Source: Bacteroides faecium
GTDB lineage: Bacteria; Bacteroidota; Bacteroidia; Bacteroidales; Bacteroidaceae
Direction of reading: 5' to 3'
NCBI RefSeq assembly: GCF_012113595.1
Contig: NZ_CP050831.1
Location: 62,001 to 126,000 of the forward strand
DNA length: 64,000 nt
In this document: piece by piece, positions 34,415-43,193 of the stretch
How positions within the stretch are numbered: the first letter of the stretch is position 1
Layout of the letters: the number at the start of each line of letters is the position of its first letter
Notes under the pieces: model-generated
Database searches by the model: none
The model's input: the letters and a program-made list of their open reading frames with translations, nothing else
What the model was told of the DNA's origin: nothing
Position numbers and translations under genes: made by a program

Positions 34415-36619
34415 TTATTGCCCGAGTTCCAGTTGGTTCTTCACCAAGTTAAAATACAATCCTTGCTTCTGTGCCAATTCCTGATGACTCCCCTCTTCGA
34501 CAATTCTGCCTTTTTCTAATACCACTATCTTATCCGCATGTCTCACAGTACTCAATCGATGGGCTACAACCACCACAGTTTTACCTTTGTAAAAATCGTT
34601 CAGATGTTCCATTATTTCTTTTTCATTATTGGCATCCAATGCATTAGTAGCTTCATCAAAAAACAAATATTCAGGATTTTTGTAGACAGCTCTAGCTATC
34701 AAAATGCGCTGCCGCTGCCCCTGACTGATTCCATTGCCTTCCATACCAATTTTCGTATTGTATCCTAATGGAAGAGAATCGATAAAATCACGAATATTAG
34801 CTACCGTAACGGCATGCCGGAGATGTTCGATGTCAATCTGATCTTCACCGACAGCAATGTTCTGTGCGATAGTATCGGAGAAAATAACTCCATCCTGCAT
34901 CACCGCTCCAGTGCGGGCACGCCACAAATGAGGGTTAATAGTATTCAAAGGAGTTTCTCCGATCGTAATCCTCCCTTTATTCGGCTGATAGAATCCAAGT
35001 AGCAGTTTAAGCAGCGTTGTTTTTCCGCTACCACTTGCTCCTACAATGGCTGTGATTTTCCTCTCCGGGATTGTCAACTTCATATCCTTCAATACATAAT
35101 CCCTGTCGGCGCCATCATAACTAAAACATAAATCTTCTATCCGTATCTCGCGCCTTTCGGACAGTACTATCAGTTTTGAATCTATATCCTGTTCCTCGTC
35201 TTTTCTACCATGTACCTCATTCAAGCGCTCCAAACTGATTTTAGCATCCTGAAATTGTTGAACAAAACCTATAAAGGAACTTATCGGACCGGAAAGTTGC
35301 CCGATAATATACGTCAATGACATCATCATACCAAGTGTCATTTCTCCTTCCACCACTGATTTGGCTGCAATGAATGAAATGACGATGTTGGTCGTTTGGC
35401 TAAAGAAAACGGATCCCACCTGTTGAACTTGTCCTAACGCCAATCCTTTCACACTGATTTTGAATAACTTTACTTGAATGCGCTCCCATTGCCAACGTTT
35501 CTGTTTCTCACAGTTATTCAATTTAATCTCCTGCATGGCGGTGATTAACTGTATCAGGCTACTCTGTTCTCCTGCTGCCTGTGCAAAACGCCGGATATCG
35601 AGTTCTCGCCGGTATTTCATAAAGAGCAGAATCCAGCAGACGTATAAAGCATTACCAACTAAAAAGATTGCCAGAATCCCTAAATTATAATACGCCAACA
35701 CGAAAGAAAAGACAAAGAAATTGACAAACGAGAACAATGTACTGATAGACGATCCTGTCAGAAATGATTCAATACGCCCATGGTCACCGATTCGCTGCAT
35801 GATGTCGCCAATCATTTTCGTATCGAAATAATGAAGTGGAAGTTTCATCAGCTTGATAAGGAAATCGGAAATCAACGCTATATTGATTCGTGCATTCATG
35901 TGAAGCATGATCCAACTGCGAATAAAGCCAACAGATAATTGAGAAACCGAAACGACCAGTTGTGCAACCAATATCAAAGTTATAAAGGACAGATTACCTC
36001 CATGAATACCGACATCGACCAATGACTGCGTTAGAAAAGGAGCTATTAATTGTAGTACACTGATAACCAACATCCCCAAGATAAGTTGCAGTAACTGTTT
36101 CTTATAAGGAGTCAAATATTTCAAGAAAAAAGTCAAACTACGCTCCCCTACTCTTTTCTCATCTTCCGCATCATAAAAATCTGGCGTCGGGTCCAATACT
36201 AAAACTGCCCCTTTTTCTTCTCCTTCCATTTTTGTGGAAAGCCAACATTTCTTAAATTCACTTTCTTGATAAGTCACCAATTGACTGGCGGGATCTGCTA
36301 TAGAAATATGGTAGCCACCTTTCTTCTTACGGATGTCATAACAAACTACAAAATGATTCTGATTCCAATGAAGAACGCATGGAAGAGGAACATCTTCCAC
36401 CAATTGTTTGAATGAAATCCGTACACCGGAAGTCCGAAAGCCGATAGATTCTGCCGCATCGCTGATGCCAAGCATCGAAACTCCTTCACGAGTGATGAAA
36501 GAATGCTCACGAAGTGTCTGAAGCGAATAAGTCCTACCATAGTATTTCGCTATCATACGCAGGCACGTCGGTCCGCAATCCATGGCATCCCGTTGAAGAA
36601 AATGGGGAAAACTCTTCAT
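34415..36619 (-). CDS. Peptidase-C39-containing ABC transporter (double-glycine leader peptidase/exporter)
   Basis: The 734-aa protein has three modules. Residues 1-130 are an active-type C39 peptidase with RDAMDCGPTCLRMIAKYYG (nucleophile Cys), NHFVVCYDI (His) and ADPA (Asp). Residues about 165-460 are a six-helix ABC membrane domain. Residues about 490-734 are the ATPase with Walker A GASGSGKTTLL, signature GISQGQRQRILIARA and Walker B YLFFDEATNALD. Such proteins cut the leader after Gly-Gly and export the peptide. Its expected substrate is the precursor at 39544. A -7 element lies upstream (36699-36706). Confidence 0.95.
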   Translation of the reverse strand: MKSFPHFLQRDAMDCGPTCLRMIAKYYGRTYSLQTLREHSFITREGVSMLGISDAAESIGFRTSGVRISFKQLVEDVPLPCVLHWNQNHFVVCYDIRKKKGGYHISIADPASQLVTYQESEFKKCWLSTKMEGEEKGAVLVLDPTPDFYDAEDEKRVGERSLTFFLKYLTPYKKQLLQLILGMLVISVLQLIAPFLTQSLVDVGIHGGNLSFITLILVAQLVVSVSQLSVGFIRSWIMLHMNARINIALISDFLIKLMKLPLHYFDTKMIGDIMQRIGDHGRIESFLTGSSISTLFSFVNFFVFSFVLAYYNLGILAIFLVGNALYVCWILLFMKYRRELDIRRFAQAAGEQSSLIQLITAMQEIKLNNCEKQKRWQWERIQVKLFKISVKGLALGQVQQVGSVFFSQTTNIVISFIAAKSVVEGEMTLGMMMSLTYIIGQLSGPISSFIGFVQQFQDAKISLERLNEVHGRKDEEQDIDSKLIVLSERREIRIEDLCFSYDGADRDYVLKDMKLTIPERKITAIVGASGSGKTTLLKLLLGFYQPNKGRITIGETPLNTINPHLWRARTGAVMQDGVIFSDTIAQNIAVGEDQIDIEHLRHAVTVANIRDFIDSLPLGYNTKIGMEGNGISQGQRQRILIARAVYKNPEYLFFDEATNALDANNEKEIMEHLNDFYKGKTVVVVAHRLSTVRHADKIVVLEKGRIVEEGSHQELAQKQGLYFNLVKNQLELGQ

Positions 36620-36698
36620 TACTTTCTTCTATTTATAGAAACAAAAATCGGCTTTTCAATAGTAAATTAGTAACTGAAAAAGACGAATACTACATTGA

Positions 36699-36706
36699 CA
36701 AATATA
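36699..36706 (-). promoter_or_regulatory. -7 element for the exporter operon
   Basis: TATATTTG on the minus strand (complement of CAAATATA) lies 80 bp before the ABC transporter start. It suggests the exporter genes have their own promoter, separate from the biosynthetic genes upstream. No exact -33 match is visible. Confidence 0.5.
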
Positions 36707-36765
36707 AACTAACATCCAAACATTAATTAGAGCTATTTGTATATTACGGCCAAAAACTTATGTTC

Positions 36766-37968
36766 TCAAATTCCATCAATTAATTTTTGATAGTTCTTTT
36801 TCATTCGTCGGATACCATAAATCGAAGAAGCTAATTCCCTCTCTGTTATTTTCAACTTTGCACACAAAATTTCAGATTCGATTAAATCCAACACTGCTTT
36901 AGCCATATTTTGAATATACTCTTTGTCTGTTTTTCGATTCCCAATCGAAGCAACCTTTGCATTTATACCATCATGGAACATATCAACCACACCAAAGCCA
37001 TCAGAAGAAACAATCGGTAATCCTGCTTGCATCATTTCTATACCGGCATAGCTACATTGCTCAGAGTATGAAGATATCACTCCAATATCCGATATACGAT
37101 ACCACTTCCTTAAATGTTCCGATTCAATATGCCCAAGATATGTAATTCTTGACGAAACATCTCCATAAGAAGTTAAATCAACTATAGCCCCGGCAATTAT
37201 CAATCTGGCATTGGGTACTTTTTTTAGAACTAAGCGGAATGCTTCTATCAATGCCGAAAAGCCTTTCACTTTTGTGGTTCGTCCCACAAAAAGAAGAACT
37301 TTCTCTGCTTTATCAATATTGACAGACCGACGTAAGCAATCTTTATCCAAGAATTTCATATTCTTTTTTCGTAATCCATTCGGTATTAATCTGATTAACT
37401 TTTCATCAATCTTGTATATTTCCTTCAATACATTGAAAGTACTTAATGACAGACAGACTACAATATCAACCATATTGCACATTTTTTTCTCTTCTTCAAA
37501 CGCATTAATCAGCCAACGCTCCTTTTCGGAAACATCATCTCCTGAAACTTTAATCGAAGCTTTCCATTCCTTTTTGTCACCCAAACAAACAGATGTCCAC
37601 GACAGATCATGAATAATATACATAATCTTAGATAATGGGAAAAACTCCCGGATTAATTGTAGAAAAGCAATACAAGGAGAGTAGTTTATCAGAAAAACAT
37701 TATTCGATGAATCTTTTATATATAATCGAAAAAAACGGATAGCAACTTCAGGATGAGTCATAAAATTGCCGGAAGGAAAAACAGGAAAACGCATTTCGCT
37801 TATTTTGTCTCCTTCTTCTATAGAAAATTCTGATTGTTCAGAATTAAAACTAACAAGACAGATATTCGTATCCATTCGCTCTACACAAAAAAGAAACTCT
37901 TGAAGGAAAGTTCCTATGCCATTCTTGAGAGAACTTCTAGATTCATCAATAATATATATATTCTTCAT
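36766..37968 (-). CDS. GT4-like glycosyltransferase of the peptide cluster
   Basis: The 400-aa protein has a GT-B fold: an N-terminal half with DESRSSLKNGIGTF and a C-terminal half with LLFVGRTTKVKGFSALIEAFRLV, RLIIAGAI, ITYLGHIESEHLRKWYRISDIGVISSYSEQCSYAGIEMMQAGLPIVSSD (the donor-binding E in a YAGIEM segment). It resembles the glycosyltransferases (TIGR04157 type, from memory) found in Bacteroidetes peptide natural-product loci. It may glycosylate the peptide or another product. Its start overlaps the TlpA-like gene by 4 bp. Confidence 0.85.
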   Translation of the reverse strand: MKNIYIIDESRSSLKNGIGTFLQEFLFCVERMDTNICLVSFNSEQSEFSIEEGDKISEMRFPVFPSGNFMTHPEVAIRFFRLYIKDSSNNVFLINYSPCIAFLQLIREFFPLSKIMYIIHDLSWTSVCLGDKKEWKASIKVSGDDVSEKERWLINAFEEEKKMCNMVDIVVCLSLSTFNVLKEIYKIDEKLIRLIPNGLRKKNMKFLDKDCLRRSVNIDKAEKVLLFVGRTTKVKGFSALIEAFRLVLKKVPNARLIIAGAIVDLTSYGDVSSRITYLGHIESEHLRKWYRISDIGVISSYSEQCSYAGIEMMQAGLPIVSSDGFGVVDMFHDGINAKVASIGNRKTDKEYIQNMAKAVLDLIESEILCAKLKITERELASSIYGIRRMKKNYQKLIDGI

Positions 37969-39428
37969 TTCTTTTTGGGTGTTAAATATTTATCCAGTTC
38001 CAATTTCAATTCATCCGGCTTGTCAGGTCTGGGCAAGTTTGCATTTATCACTTTCCCGGTCGGGTCAATGAGTATATACCGCGGAATCAGCATTGTTTCT
38101 TTTCCGTCAAAAACTTTTTCTTTTATATCTTTTATCAGGCTTTCTGAAGCTCTCAAGTGAAAACCGGACATTTCATTCACTACACTTTCCCAAACTTTTT
38201 CCTGTTCTCGTTTATCTATTGAAATAAAAATCGACGTAACATTCTGATAGCTATTCAATAATTTATGTAAGTCTTCTAAGTAGCGAAATTGCAATCTGCA
38301 CGGTGTACACCAAGTAGCCCATAAATCAATCAAAAGTGTTTGACCTTTTAGTTCTTTAATGTTCGTCAAGCCGTGTAAGCTCTTAATGGGTTCTTTTATC
38401 AAAACCGGTTTTTCTCTTATTCTCTTCTCTTGCTCTTCTTCTACTGCGAATTTTAGCATAATAGACATAGCTTCGCTTTCCGGAAAGTTTTCACTCAGAT
38501 ATTCGTATAATTTTAAAAGACTGATTTCTTTTGTCTTAAAGTAGTGAGTAAATAAAAAAACATCAAACAGCATTTGATACTGCACTTTGGGAGGAGACAA
38601 TAGCCAGTGAGAATATGGACCGAAAGTTTCTTCAGCAAACTTTCCTAATAATAGTTTTTTTTCCATATTATCTAACTTATCATATATACGGTGATAATAA
38701 GAGGATATATAAAGAGAAGAAAATTTTATAGGCAACACGTCGTCCACATGCAATGATAGATATATGGAGTCTTTTAATTGATCTATCCTCTTTAGTTTCT
38801 CCGACCCCAGTGAATCTGTCATTGACTTTATTTCCAATTCATCTAAAGTTGTGTTGGCTAAAGTCGACCTCATATAATTATTGAGTAACGTTGAAAAGTC
38901 CTCAGATATCAGCTTATCGGTGGCCATTCGCTCTATTTTTGCAAGAGTTTCAGTACTAAAAGGTGAATGCGCCACTCTGTTCAGGGCAATAGATAAATCT
39001 TCATTCTGCTTTAAAGCATCATTGATAGCACCTTTAATTTGTTGTTGAAAATTCCAACCATCTCTAATCCTTCCATTATTCCAATATTGGTTACCTGCCG
39101 CATTGTCGCCTTCAAATGTTATTTTTCCATCCAGATAGTTCACAATAACGGAATCTGACTCAAAGACATAAAATTCCACCTTTCTACCGGATGAATACTC
39201 ACAGGAAACAGAACCATAGTCGCCCGGTGACAAAAGGTAACACACTTCTTTATGAGGAAATAATGACAGGGCAGCATTTACATACAAGGAGTTATACATA
39301 CCTGATATCGGCCTTTTCACCCGCACAGTTATCTCTTGATCAGTCTTGAAGACGATAACACTTCCATTGGAGTAACTTTTTAATGATATTAAAAAGAAAG
39401 AAAATAAAAATATTAACTTGGTATTCAT
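37965..39428 (-). CDS. Secreted TlpA-like thioredoxin-fold protein
   Basis: The 487-aa protein has a signal peptide (LIFLFSFFLISLKSYSNG). Residues 20-340 form a beta-rich then helical region without recognised motifs, as in other Bacteroidetes TlpA-family lipoproteins and peptide-cluster proteins. The last ~130 residues are a TlpA/ResA thioredoxin fold with the redox pair in LWATWCTPCRLQ (near residue 373) and the cis-Pro region IPRYILIDPTGKV. A periplasmic thiol oxidoreductase acting on the six-Cys peptide is the natural inference. Confidence 0.85.
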   Translation of the reverse strand: MNTKLIFLFSFFLISLKSYSNGSVIVFKTDQEITVRVKRPISGMYNSLYVNAALSLFPHKEVCYLLSPGDYGSVSCEYSSGRKVEFYVFESDSVIVNYLDGKITFEGDNAAGNQYWNNGRIRDGWNFQQQIKGAINDALKQNEDLSIALNRVAHSPFSTETLAKIERMATDKLISEDFSTLLNNYMRSTLANTTLDELEIKSMTDSLGSEKLKRIDQLKDSIYLSLHVDDVLPIKFSSLYISSYYHRIYDKLDNMEKKLLLGKFAEETFGPYSHWLLSPPKVQYQMLFDVFLFTHYFKTKEISLLKLYEYLSENFPESEAMSIMLKFAVEEEQEKRIREKPVLIKEPIKSLHGLTNIKELKGQTLLIDLWATWCTPCRLQFRYLEDLHKLLNSYQNVTSIFISIDKREQEKVWESVVNEMSGFHLRASESLIKDIKEKVFDGKETMLIPRYILIDPTGKVINANLPRPDKPDELKLELDKYLTPKKK

Positions 39429-39467
39429 AGAATATAATATTAGTTGAAGTCATTATTACTTTACGAT

Positions 39468-39530
39468 TTTGGCATGCCTTACAACCTATTCTCCATATAC
39501 AACCTTGGAATTAAGTACAGGCATGCCAAA
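39468..39530 (-). terminator. 12-bp inverted repeat directly after the precursor gene
   Basis: TTTGGCATGCCT (39468-39479) and AGGCATGCCAAA (39519-39530) are perfect complements around a 39-nt loop. It begins 13 nt after the precursor stop in the transcription direction. No T-run follows, so it may be a processing or stability element that raises precursor mRNA over the downstream genes. Confidence 0.5.
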
Positions 39531-39543
39531 GTCTTTTTAACAA

Positions 39544-39828
39544 TTAGTTTGTTCTGCAATTAGAGCAATTAACTGTATCATATACCGCACAATATCCGCT
39601 AGACAACTTGATATATGCGTCCATTGCACTTTTGGCTTGTATTCCCGTACTATATTCAGCAGGAGGAATCTTGCCTTGATTATCCAATTGACCAGATTTA
39701 GGCTGTGTACAGACACAGTCACAAGTCAACAATCCAGAAGAGCCTGAACCACCGAGAACCTGCTTCATTTCAGAAGCATCCATGACTTCAACTTTGTCAT
39801 GTACTAAAATCCTGTTTAGAGTTTTCAT
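39544..39828 (-). CDS. Double-glycine-leader precursor peptide with six-cysteine core
   Basis: The peptide has 94 residues. The leader is 27 residues (MKTLNRILVHDKVEVMD then ASEMKQVLGG), with the conserved hydrophobic and acidic positions of C39 leaders and the cleavage GG. The core of 67 residues has six Cys: three in LLTCDCVC, one in GYC and two in NCSNC, and ends RTN. I chose the Met at 39828 rather than the one 8 residues earlier because it fits the Bacteroidales leader MK-x-L. A 16-bp palindrome precedes it. The core is not one I recognise. Paired Cys suggests disulfides or another thiol-based modification. Confidence 0.85.
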   Translation of the reverse strand: MKTLNRILVHDKVEVMDASEMKQVLGGSGSSGLLTCDCVCTQPKSGQLDNQGKIPPAEYSTGIQAKSAMDAYIKLSSGYCAVYDTVNCSNCRTN

Positions 39829-39853
39829 CTTAATTACATTTAAATGAGCCACA

Positions 39854-39869
39854 GATTATTGCAATAATC
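39854..39869. promoter_or_regulatory. 16-bp perfect palindrome upstream of the precursor
   Basis: GATTATTGCAATAATC lies 26 bp upstream of the precursor start codon. It could be a dimeric operator or a leader hairpin. Confidence 0.5.
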
Positions 39870-39913
39870 AGCTTCATCATTGCCTATTGTCCTGCAGCAT
39901 AACAATAGTTATT

Positions 39914-41497
39914 TCAATCAATTGATTGCATTTCATTTATTTTATAACCTAAATCTTGTATGCTATATTCTGGAGGTAACTTATAACCATTTATAAGTAT
40001 GACAGGAGTTGCTACAAGCCGATTGTGCATTCTCCAACGAAAATGGTTGTCTATTTCTAACTGTATATCCTCAGTATTCAATAAGAAATCGTATCGTTCA
40101 AAAAATGCTAATGGACGATATTTTTCTTTTTCGAACCAATCACTATAAATTGTGGTAGCTTGTTTTCTGTCACTTTGAAAGTAAGCTGCAATCAGAAATC
40201 TATTACTTAGCAATAATTCATTACTAAAAGCTGAGAAAATGTATTGTATATAGATTCTATTTCCCTCTTTTTCCAATAACTCATTTAGTTGTTTGTGAAC
40301 CTCAGCACAGGGCTCACAGTGCGGATTGGTTAAAACTGTTATGCCAATTTGGGCATTCGGATTCCCCCAAATAAGATTAGAATCCGATCTATTTACGGAA
40401 TAATATGGTTGTTTTTTTAATAAAGTCTCAAATACCCCATCTTTCATTTTAAATTCATTCAATAACCAAGCCTTAGTCCTATATTTATTTCTATCAGATA
40501 AAAGCCTCGCTAATAAATTTATAATTAAAAAAGGAAATAAATAGATTGCTGAAATAACTAAAATGTGGTCGAAGAATACATCACATAGAACGAAATTGTT
40601 TACAAGTATATTAACAGCGAAAATACACCATAATATGACTTGTACAATTACGCAAAGCACACACCATTGTTTTATCTTTTTATATTGATACCAAATACTC
40701 CATAGTGTATAAGGTAAGGTACACATATTTATTAAAGCCAAATAAGTAATCATTTTCGGCAAAAACAATAATATAATCATATTGGAAACAAAATAGCCGA
40801 AGCCAATCTCACTCCAACTAAATATATCCATTATTTTTGCAGCTTTTGAATCTGTTACATTACTACAATCTTTTTGATGAAATAGAGAGCAAAACTTATT
40901 CGCATATTCATTTGAAATATGTAATTGTTTCAAAAGCAATAGATAGCTGCATACTCCCCCAGCCAAGTTCAAGAAAAACAGAATAGCTTCCTTAAAAGAA
41001 TAGAAACTCCAATTTTTATATATAGTACTACACAAAATAGCACAAACAATTAATCCTATAAGCAGATTGCATCCTTTAGAAATCAGTTCACTAAGCCTAT
41101 GTTTCCAATATTCAGGTTCTACAGACATCAAATCCGGCTCTGCAATCAAAGCGGCTCCCGACCATTGTTCTTTGAACTCGTTCATCGTCACACTAGAAAA
41201 TACCCCATTTCGCATAAGACATACTTTGCCATCTTTCCTCTTTATGTGATTAACTACAACAAAGTCCTGATCTAATTGTGCCACAAAAGGAATGCTTAGC
41301 CTATCAATATCTTTATCACTAACCCGTACTCCTACATTAGTCACATGATATTCTTCCAACATCTTAGAAATCCCATATAAACTATATTTATACGGATGAT
41401 TCATATAAATTTCATTAGAAAACTGATTTGTATGTCTGACTCCTAAGCTCTTTAAGAAAGACTTCAATATATTTTGTTTCATAGTATATCGCTCCAC
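39914..41497 (-). CDS. C39-like / vitamin K epoxide reductase / DsbA-like fusion protein
   Basis: The 527-aa protein has three parts. Residues 1-130 resemble a C39 peptidase but lack the catalytic Cys: the DCGP stretch is replaced by YMNHPYKYSLYGISKMLEEY. Residues about 140-345 form a four- to six-helix VKOR domain with a loop Cys pair (FCSLFHQKDC) and the active CxxC WCVLC. Residues about 370-527 are a thioredoxin/DsbA-like domain with NPHCEPCAEVHKQL. VKOR with a thioredoxin partner oxidises thiols to disulfides using quinone. The dead C39 domain probably binds the leader. Start may be Met1 or Met6 (41482). Confidence 0.88.
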   Translation of the reverse strand: MERYTMKQNILKSFLKSLGVRHTNQFSNEIYMNHPYKYSLYGISKMLEEYHVTNVGVRVSDKDIDRLSIPFVAQLDQDFVVVNHIKRKDGKVCLMRNGVFSSVTMNEFKEQWSGAALIAEPDLMSVEPEYWKHRLSELISKGCNLLIGLIVCAILCSTIYKNWSFYSFKEAILFFLNLAGGVCSYLLLLKQLHISNEYANKFCSLFHQKDCSNVTDSKAAKIMDIFSWSEIGFGYFVSNMIILLFLPKMITYLALINMCTLPYTLWSIWYQYKKIKQWCVLCVIVQVILWCIFAVNILVNNFVLCDVFFDHILVISAIYLFPFLIINLLARLLSDRNKYRTKAWLLNEFKMKDGVFETLLKKQPYYSVNRSDSNLIWGNPNAQIGITVLTNPHCEPCAEVHKQLNELLEKEGNRIYIQYIFSAFSNELLLSNRFLIAAYFQSDRKQATTIYSDWFEKEKYRPLAFFERYDFLLNTEDIQLEIDNHFRWRMHNRLVATPVILINGYKLPPEYSIQDLGYKINEMQSID

Positions 41498-41500
41498 ATT

Positions 41501-42139
41501 TCAAAGAAATTTCAAACCAGCACTCCAAGACAATGCCTCTTTCTCCATATTATCTTCACTTATTATTTTATCTAGAACTCTGGAATACGGATAGTGAACA
41601 TTTTTTCCTTGCATAAAATCCAATAGAAGTCTCATACCTTCACCTGCAAATCCCAAACTATCAATACATTTTTTTTCAATGTCTGACAAATAAGCTGTAT
41701 CAAACGGGGTTCCTTTCTCACGTGGTGATAATAAACGAGCTAAAACATAAAAAGCCAAACCTTCGAATCCTTTATGAAAAGACATATCATCTATACGCTG
41801 AACATCTTTCTCCATAATTCTTTTATCTATATCCAACAAGATTTCATCAGTATCCCCCTCTATGAATTTTTGTTGTACCAAATATTCTATTCCCCATCCA
41901 ATACCAATCAGTCCATCACCAAATCCCCATGCGGTATCAAAAGTTATACTTTGACAAATTTCATCCAGAAGTTCTCCGGCAAAATCCTCATACAGTCTAT
42001 TATCCGTATGATGAGCATAGCGGAAGAATAAAATTACTGTGCCCATCTTGCCTTTACATATCCCTATATTTCGTTCAAAACTACTATATAATAATTGATG
42101 ATGAACAATTTGATTTAATGGTTGCCATGTGTGTTTCAT
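41501..42139 (-). CDS. Truncated LanC-like protein
   Basis: This 212-aa protein shows LanC-type repeats: GICKGKMGTVILFFRYAHHT, FGDGLIGIGWGIEYLVQ, GFEGLAFYVLARLL and GFAGEGMRLLLDFM. LanC cyclases and LanC-like proteins are about 400 residues and carry zinc ligands in a Trp-Cys and Cys-His-Gly segment; none is visible here. It therefore appears to be a half toroid without the catalytic site, a scaffold or a decayed gene. It is the first gene of the leftward biosynthetic cluster and ends 3 bp before the VKOR fusion. Confidence 0.7.
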   Translation of the reverse strand: MKHTWQPLNQIVHHQLLYSSFERNIGICKGKMGTVILFFRYAHHTDNRLYEDFAGELLDEICQSITFDTAWGFGDGLIGIGWGIEYLVQQKFIEGDTDEILLDIDKRIMEKDVQRIDDMSFHKGFEGLAFYVLARLLSPREKGTPFDTAYLSDIEKKCIDSLGFAGEGMRLLLDFMQGKNVHYPYSRVLDKIISEDNMEKEALSWSAGLKFL

Positions 42140-42373
42140 TGTGTTCGAAAGTTTATTAGTATTCCTTAATGTTATAAATACACAGTAATTCTTCTTATCC
42201 CCACAAGGGAAATTATCTTATAACATAATTTAATAATGCAATTTATACTATTTATCAGCAGTTCTTTACAATGCATTAATGAGATAATGATATTGTCAGT
42301 CTACATGAAAAGTATTGTTCGTATAATCCCGCGCATAAATCATCTTATTTAAACGAAACTTATTTATACAGTC
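42140..42373. other. Intergenic region upstream of the peptide cluster
   Basis: This very AT-rich stretch should hold the promoter of the leftward peptide genes. I see no full TAnnTTTG on the minus strand; the closest is TAAGTTTC (42362-42355, one mismatch). No small precursor-like frame with a GG leader was seen here. Confidence 0.45.
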
Positions 42374-42431
42374 GATAAAAAGGATGAAAGCCTGAAAGAT
42401 TTTCATCTTTCAGGCTTTCATCCTTTTTATC
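42374..42431 (-). terminator. 27-bp perfect-stem terminator of the trxA transcript
   Basis: Arms 42374-42400 and 42405-42431 are perfectly complementary over 27 bp around a TTTC loop, with A/T runs at the stem base. It lies 22 bp after the stop of the acidic protein gene on the minus strand, between that operon and the peptide cluster. Confidence 0.9.
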
Positions 42432-42452
42432 AACTAATGAAACTAGATTTCT

Positions 42453-42788
42453 TTAATCCACCTGCCCCAGAGAGTTTCCATATTCCATTTCTCCCTGAAC
42501 CACAAAAAGAATCTCTTCAGGATCGTATTCTCCTTGCCCGTCACTCTTAGCTTCTTTCACAATGTAATCCACAATCGCTTCCAGATCAATGACAACGTAA
42601 CCGTCGGCATCGGGATTAGAATCGAGAACACCACTTTCAGCATAATATTCGTCGATCAAGTCGATGAAGTAATACAACTCGTCGTCCACGAATTTCTCCT
42701 TCAGTTCCTGAGGCAGATAGTTTTTGATAAACTCGACGGTCTTTTCGTCGTCAGCATCCGCCATAAAAAAATCTTCTTCCAGTCCCAT
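42453..42788 (-). CDS. Small acidic conserved protein downstream of trxA
   Basis: The 111-aa protein is strongly acidic (many Asp/Glu, few basic residues), with FIKNYLPQELKEKFVDDELYYFIDLIDEYYAESGVLD in its first half. No domain is recognised; it looks like a conserved Bacteroidetes hypothetical protein. Translation may begin at the second Met (42764), which would give MADADDEKTV. It lies 41 bp after trxA and ends before the long hairpin, so it is probably cotranscribed with trxA. Confidence 0.75.
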   Translation of the reverse strand: MGLEEDFFMADADDEKTVEFIKNYLPQELKEKFVDDELYYFIDLIDEYYAESGVLDSNPDADGYVVIDLEAIVDYIVKEAKSDGQGEYDPEEILFVVQGEMEYGNSLGQVD

Positions 42789-42829
42789 GATAATTTAAGT
42801 ATTAAGTGATAAGTATCAAATATTACCGC

Positions 42830-43144
42830 TTAGAGCAGTTTCTTCACTTTTTCTGCAAATACAGGTTTGCCTACGGCACCTACCTGCTTGTCTACAATCT
42901 CACCATTCTTGAAAAACAGTACGGTAGGAATGTTACGGATACCATATTCGGCAGCCACATCACCATTTTCGTCTACATCGCATTTGCCGATGATTACTTG
43001 TCCTTCAAACTCTGCTGCCAGTTCTTCGATAATAGGACCCACCATTTTACAAGGGCCGCACCAAGGAGCCCAAAAATCTACAACAACCGGTTTGCCTTCT
43101 GCAAGCACCTCTTTATAGTTGCTGTCTGTAATTTCAAAAGCCAT
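42830..43144 (-). CDS. trxA: Thioredoxin
   Basis: The 104-aa protein is a classical thioredoxin: VVDFWAPWCGPCKMVGPII with the WCGPC active site, KCDVDENGDVAAEYGIRNIPTVLFFKNGE with the cis-Pro after IP, and VGAVGKPVF near the end. It reduces cytoplasmic protein disulfides, recycled by thioredoxin reductase (not in this window). A -7 element lies 50 bp upstream. It is not part of the peptide cluster, being separated by a strong terminator. Confidence 0.96.
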   Translation of the reverse strand: MAFEITDSNYKEVLAEGKPVVVDFWAPWCGPCKMVGPIIEELAAEFEGQVIIGKCDVDENGDVAAEYGIRNIPTVLFFKNGEIVDKQVGAVGKPVFAEKVKKLL

Positions 43145-43193
43145 TTCTTTAAGTATTAATTATTAAACTATATTTTTGCATTCAACTGCGCTA

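Noticed and set aside
42830..43144. Thioredoxin as part of the peptide cluster
   Set aside because: It has its own promoter and is separated from the cluster by a 27-bp-stem terminator; it is the ordinary cytoplasmic TrxA.
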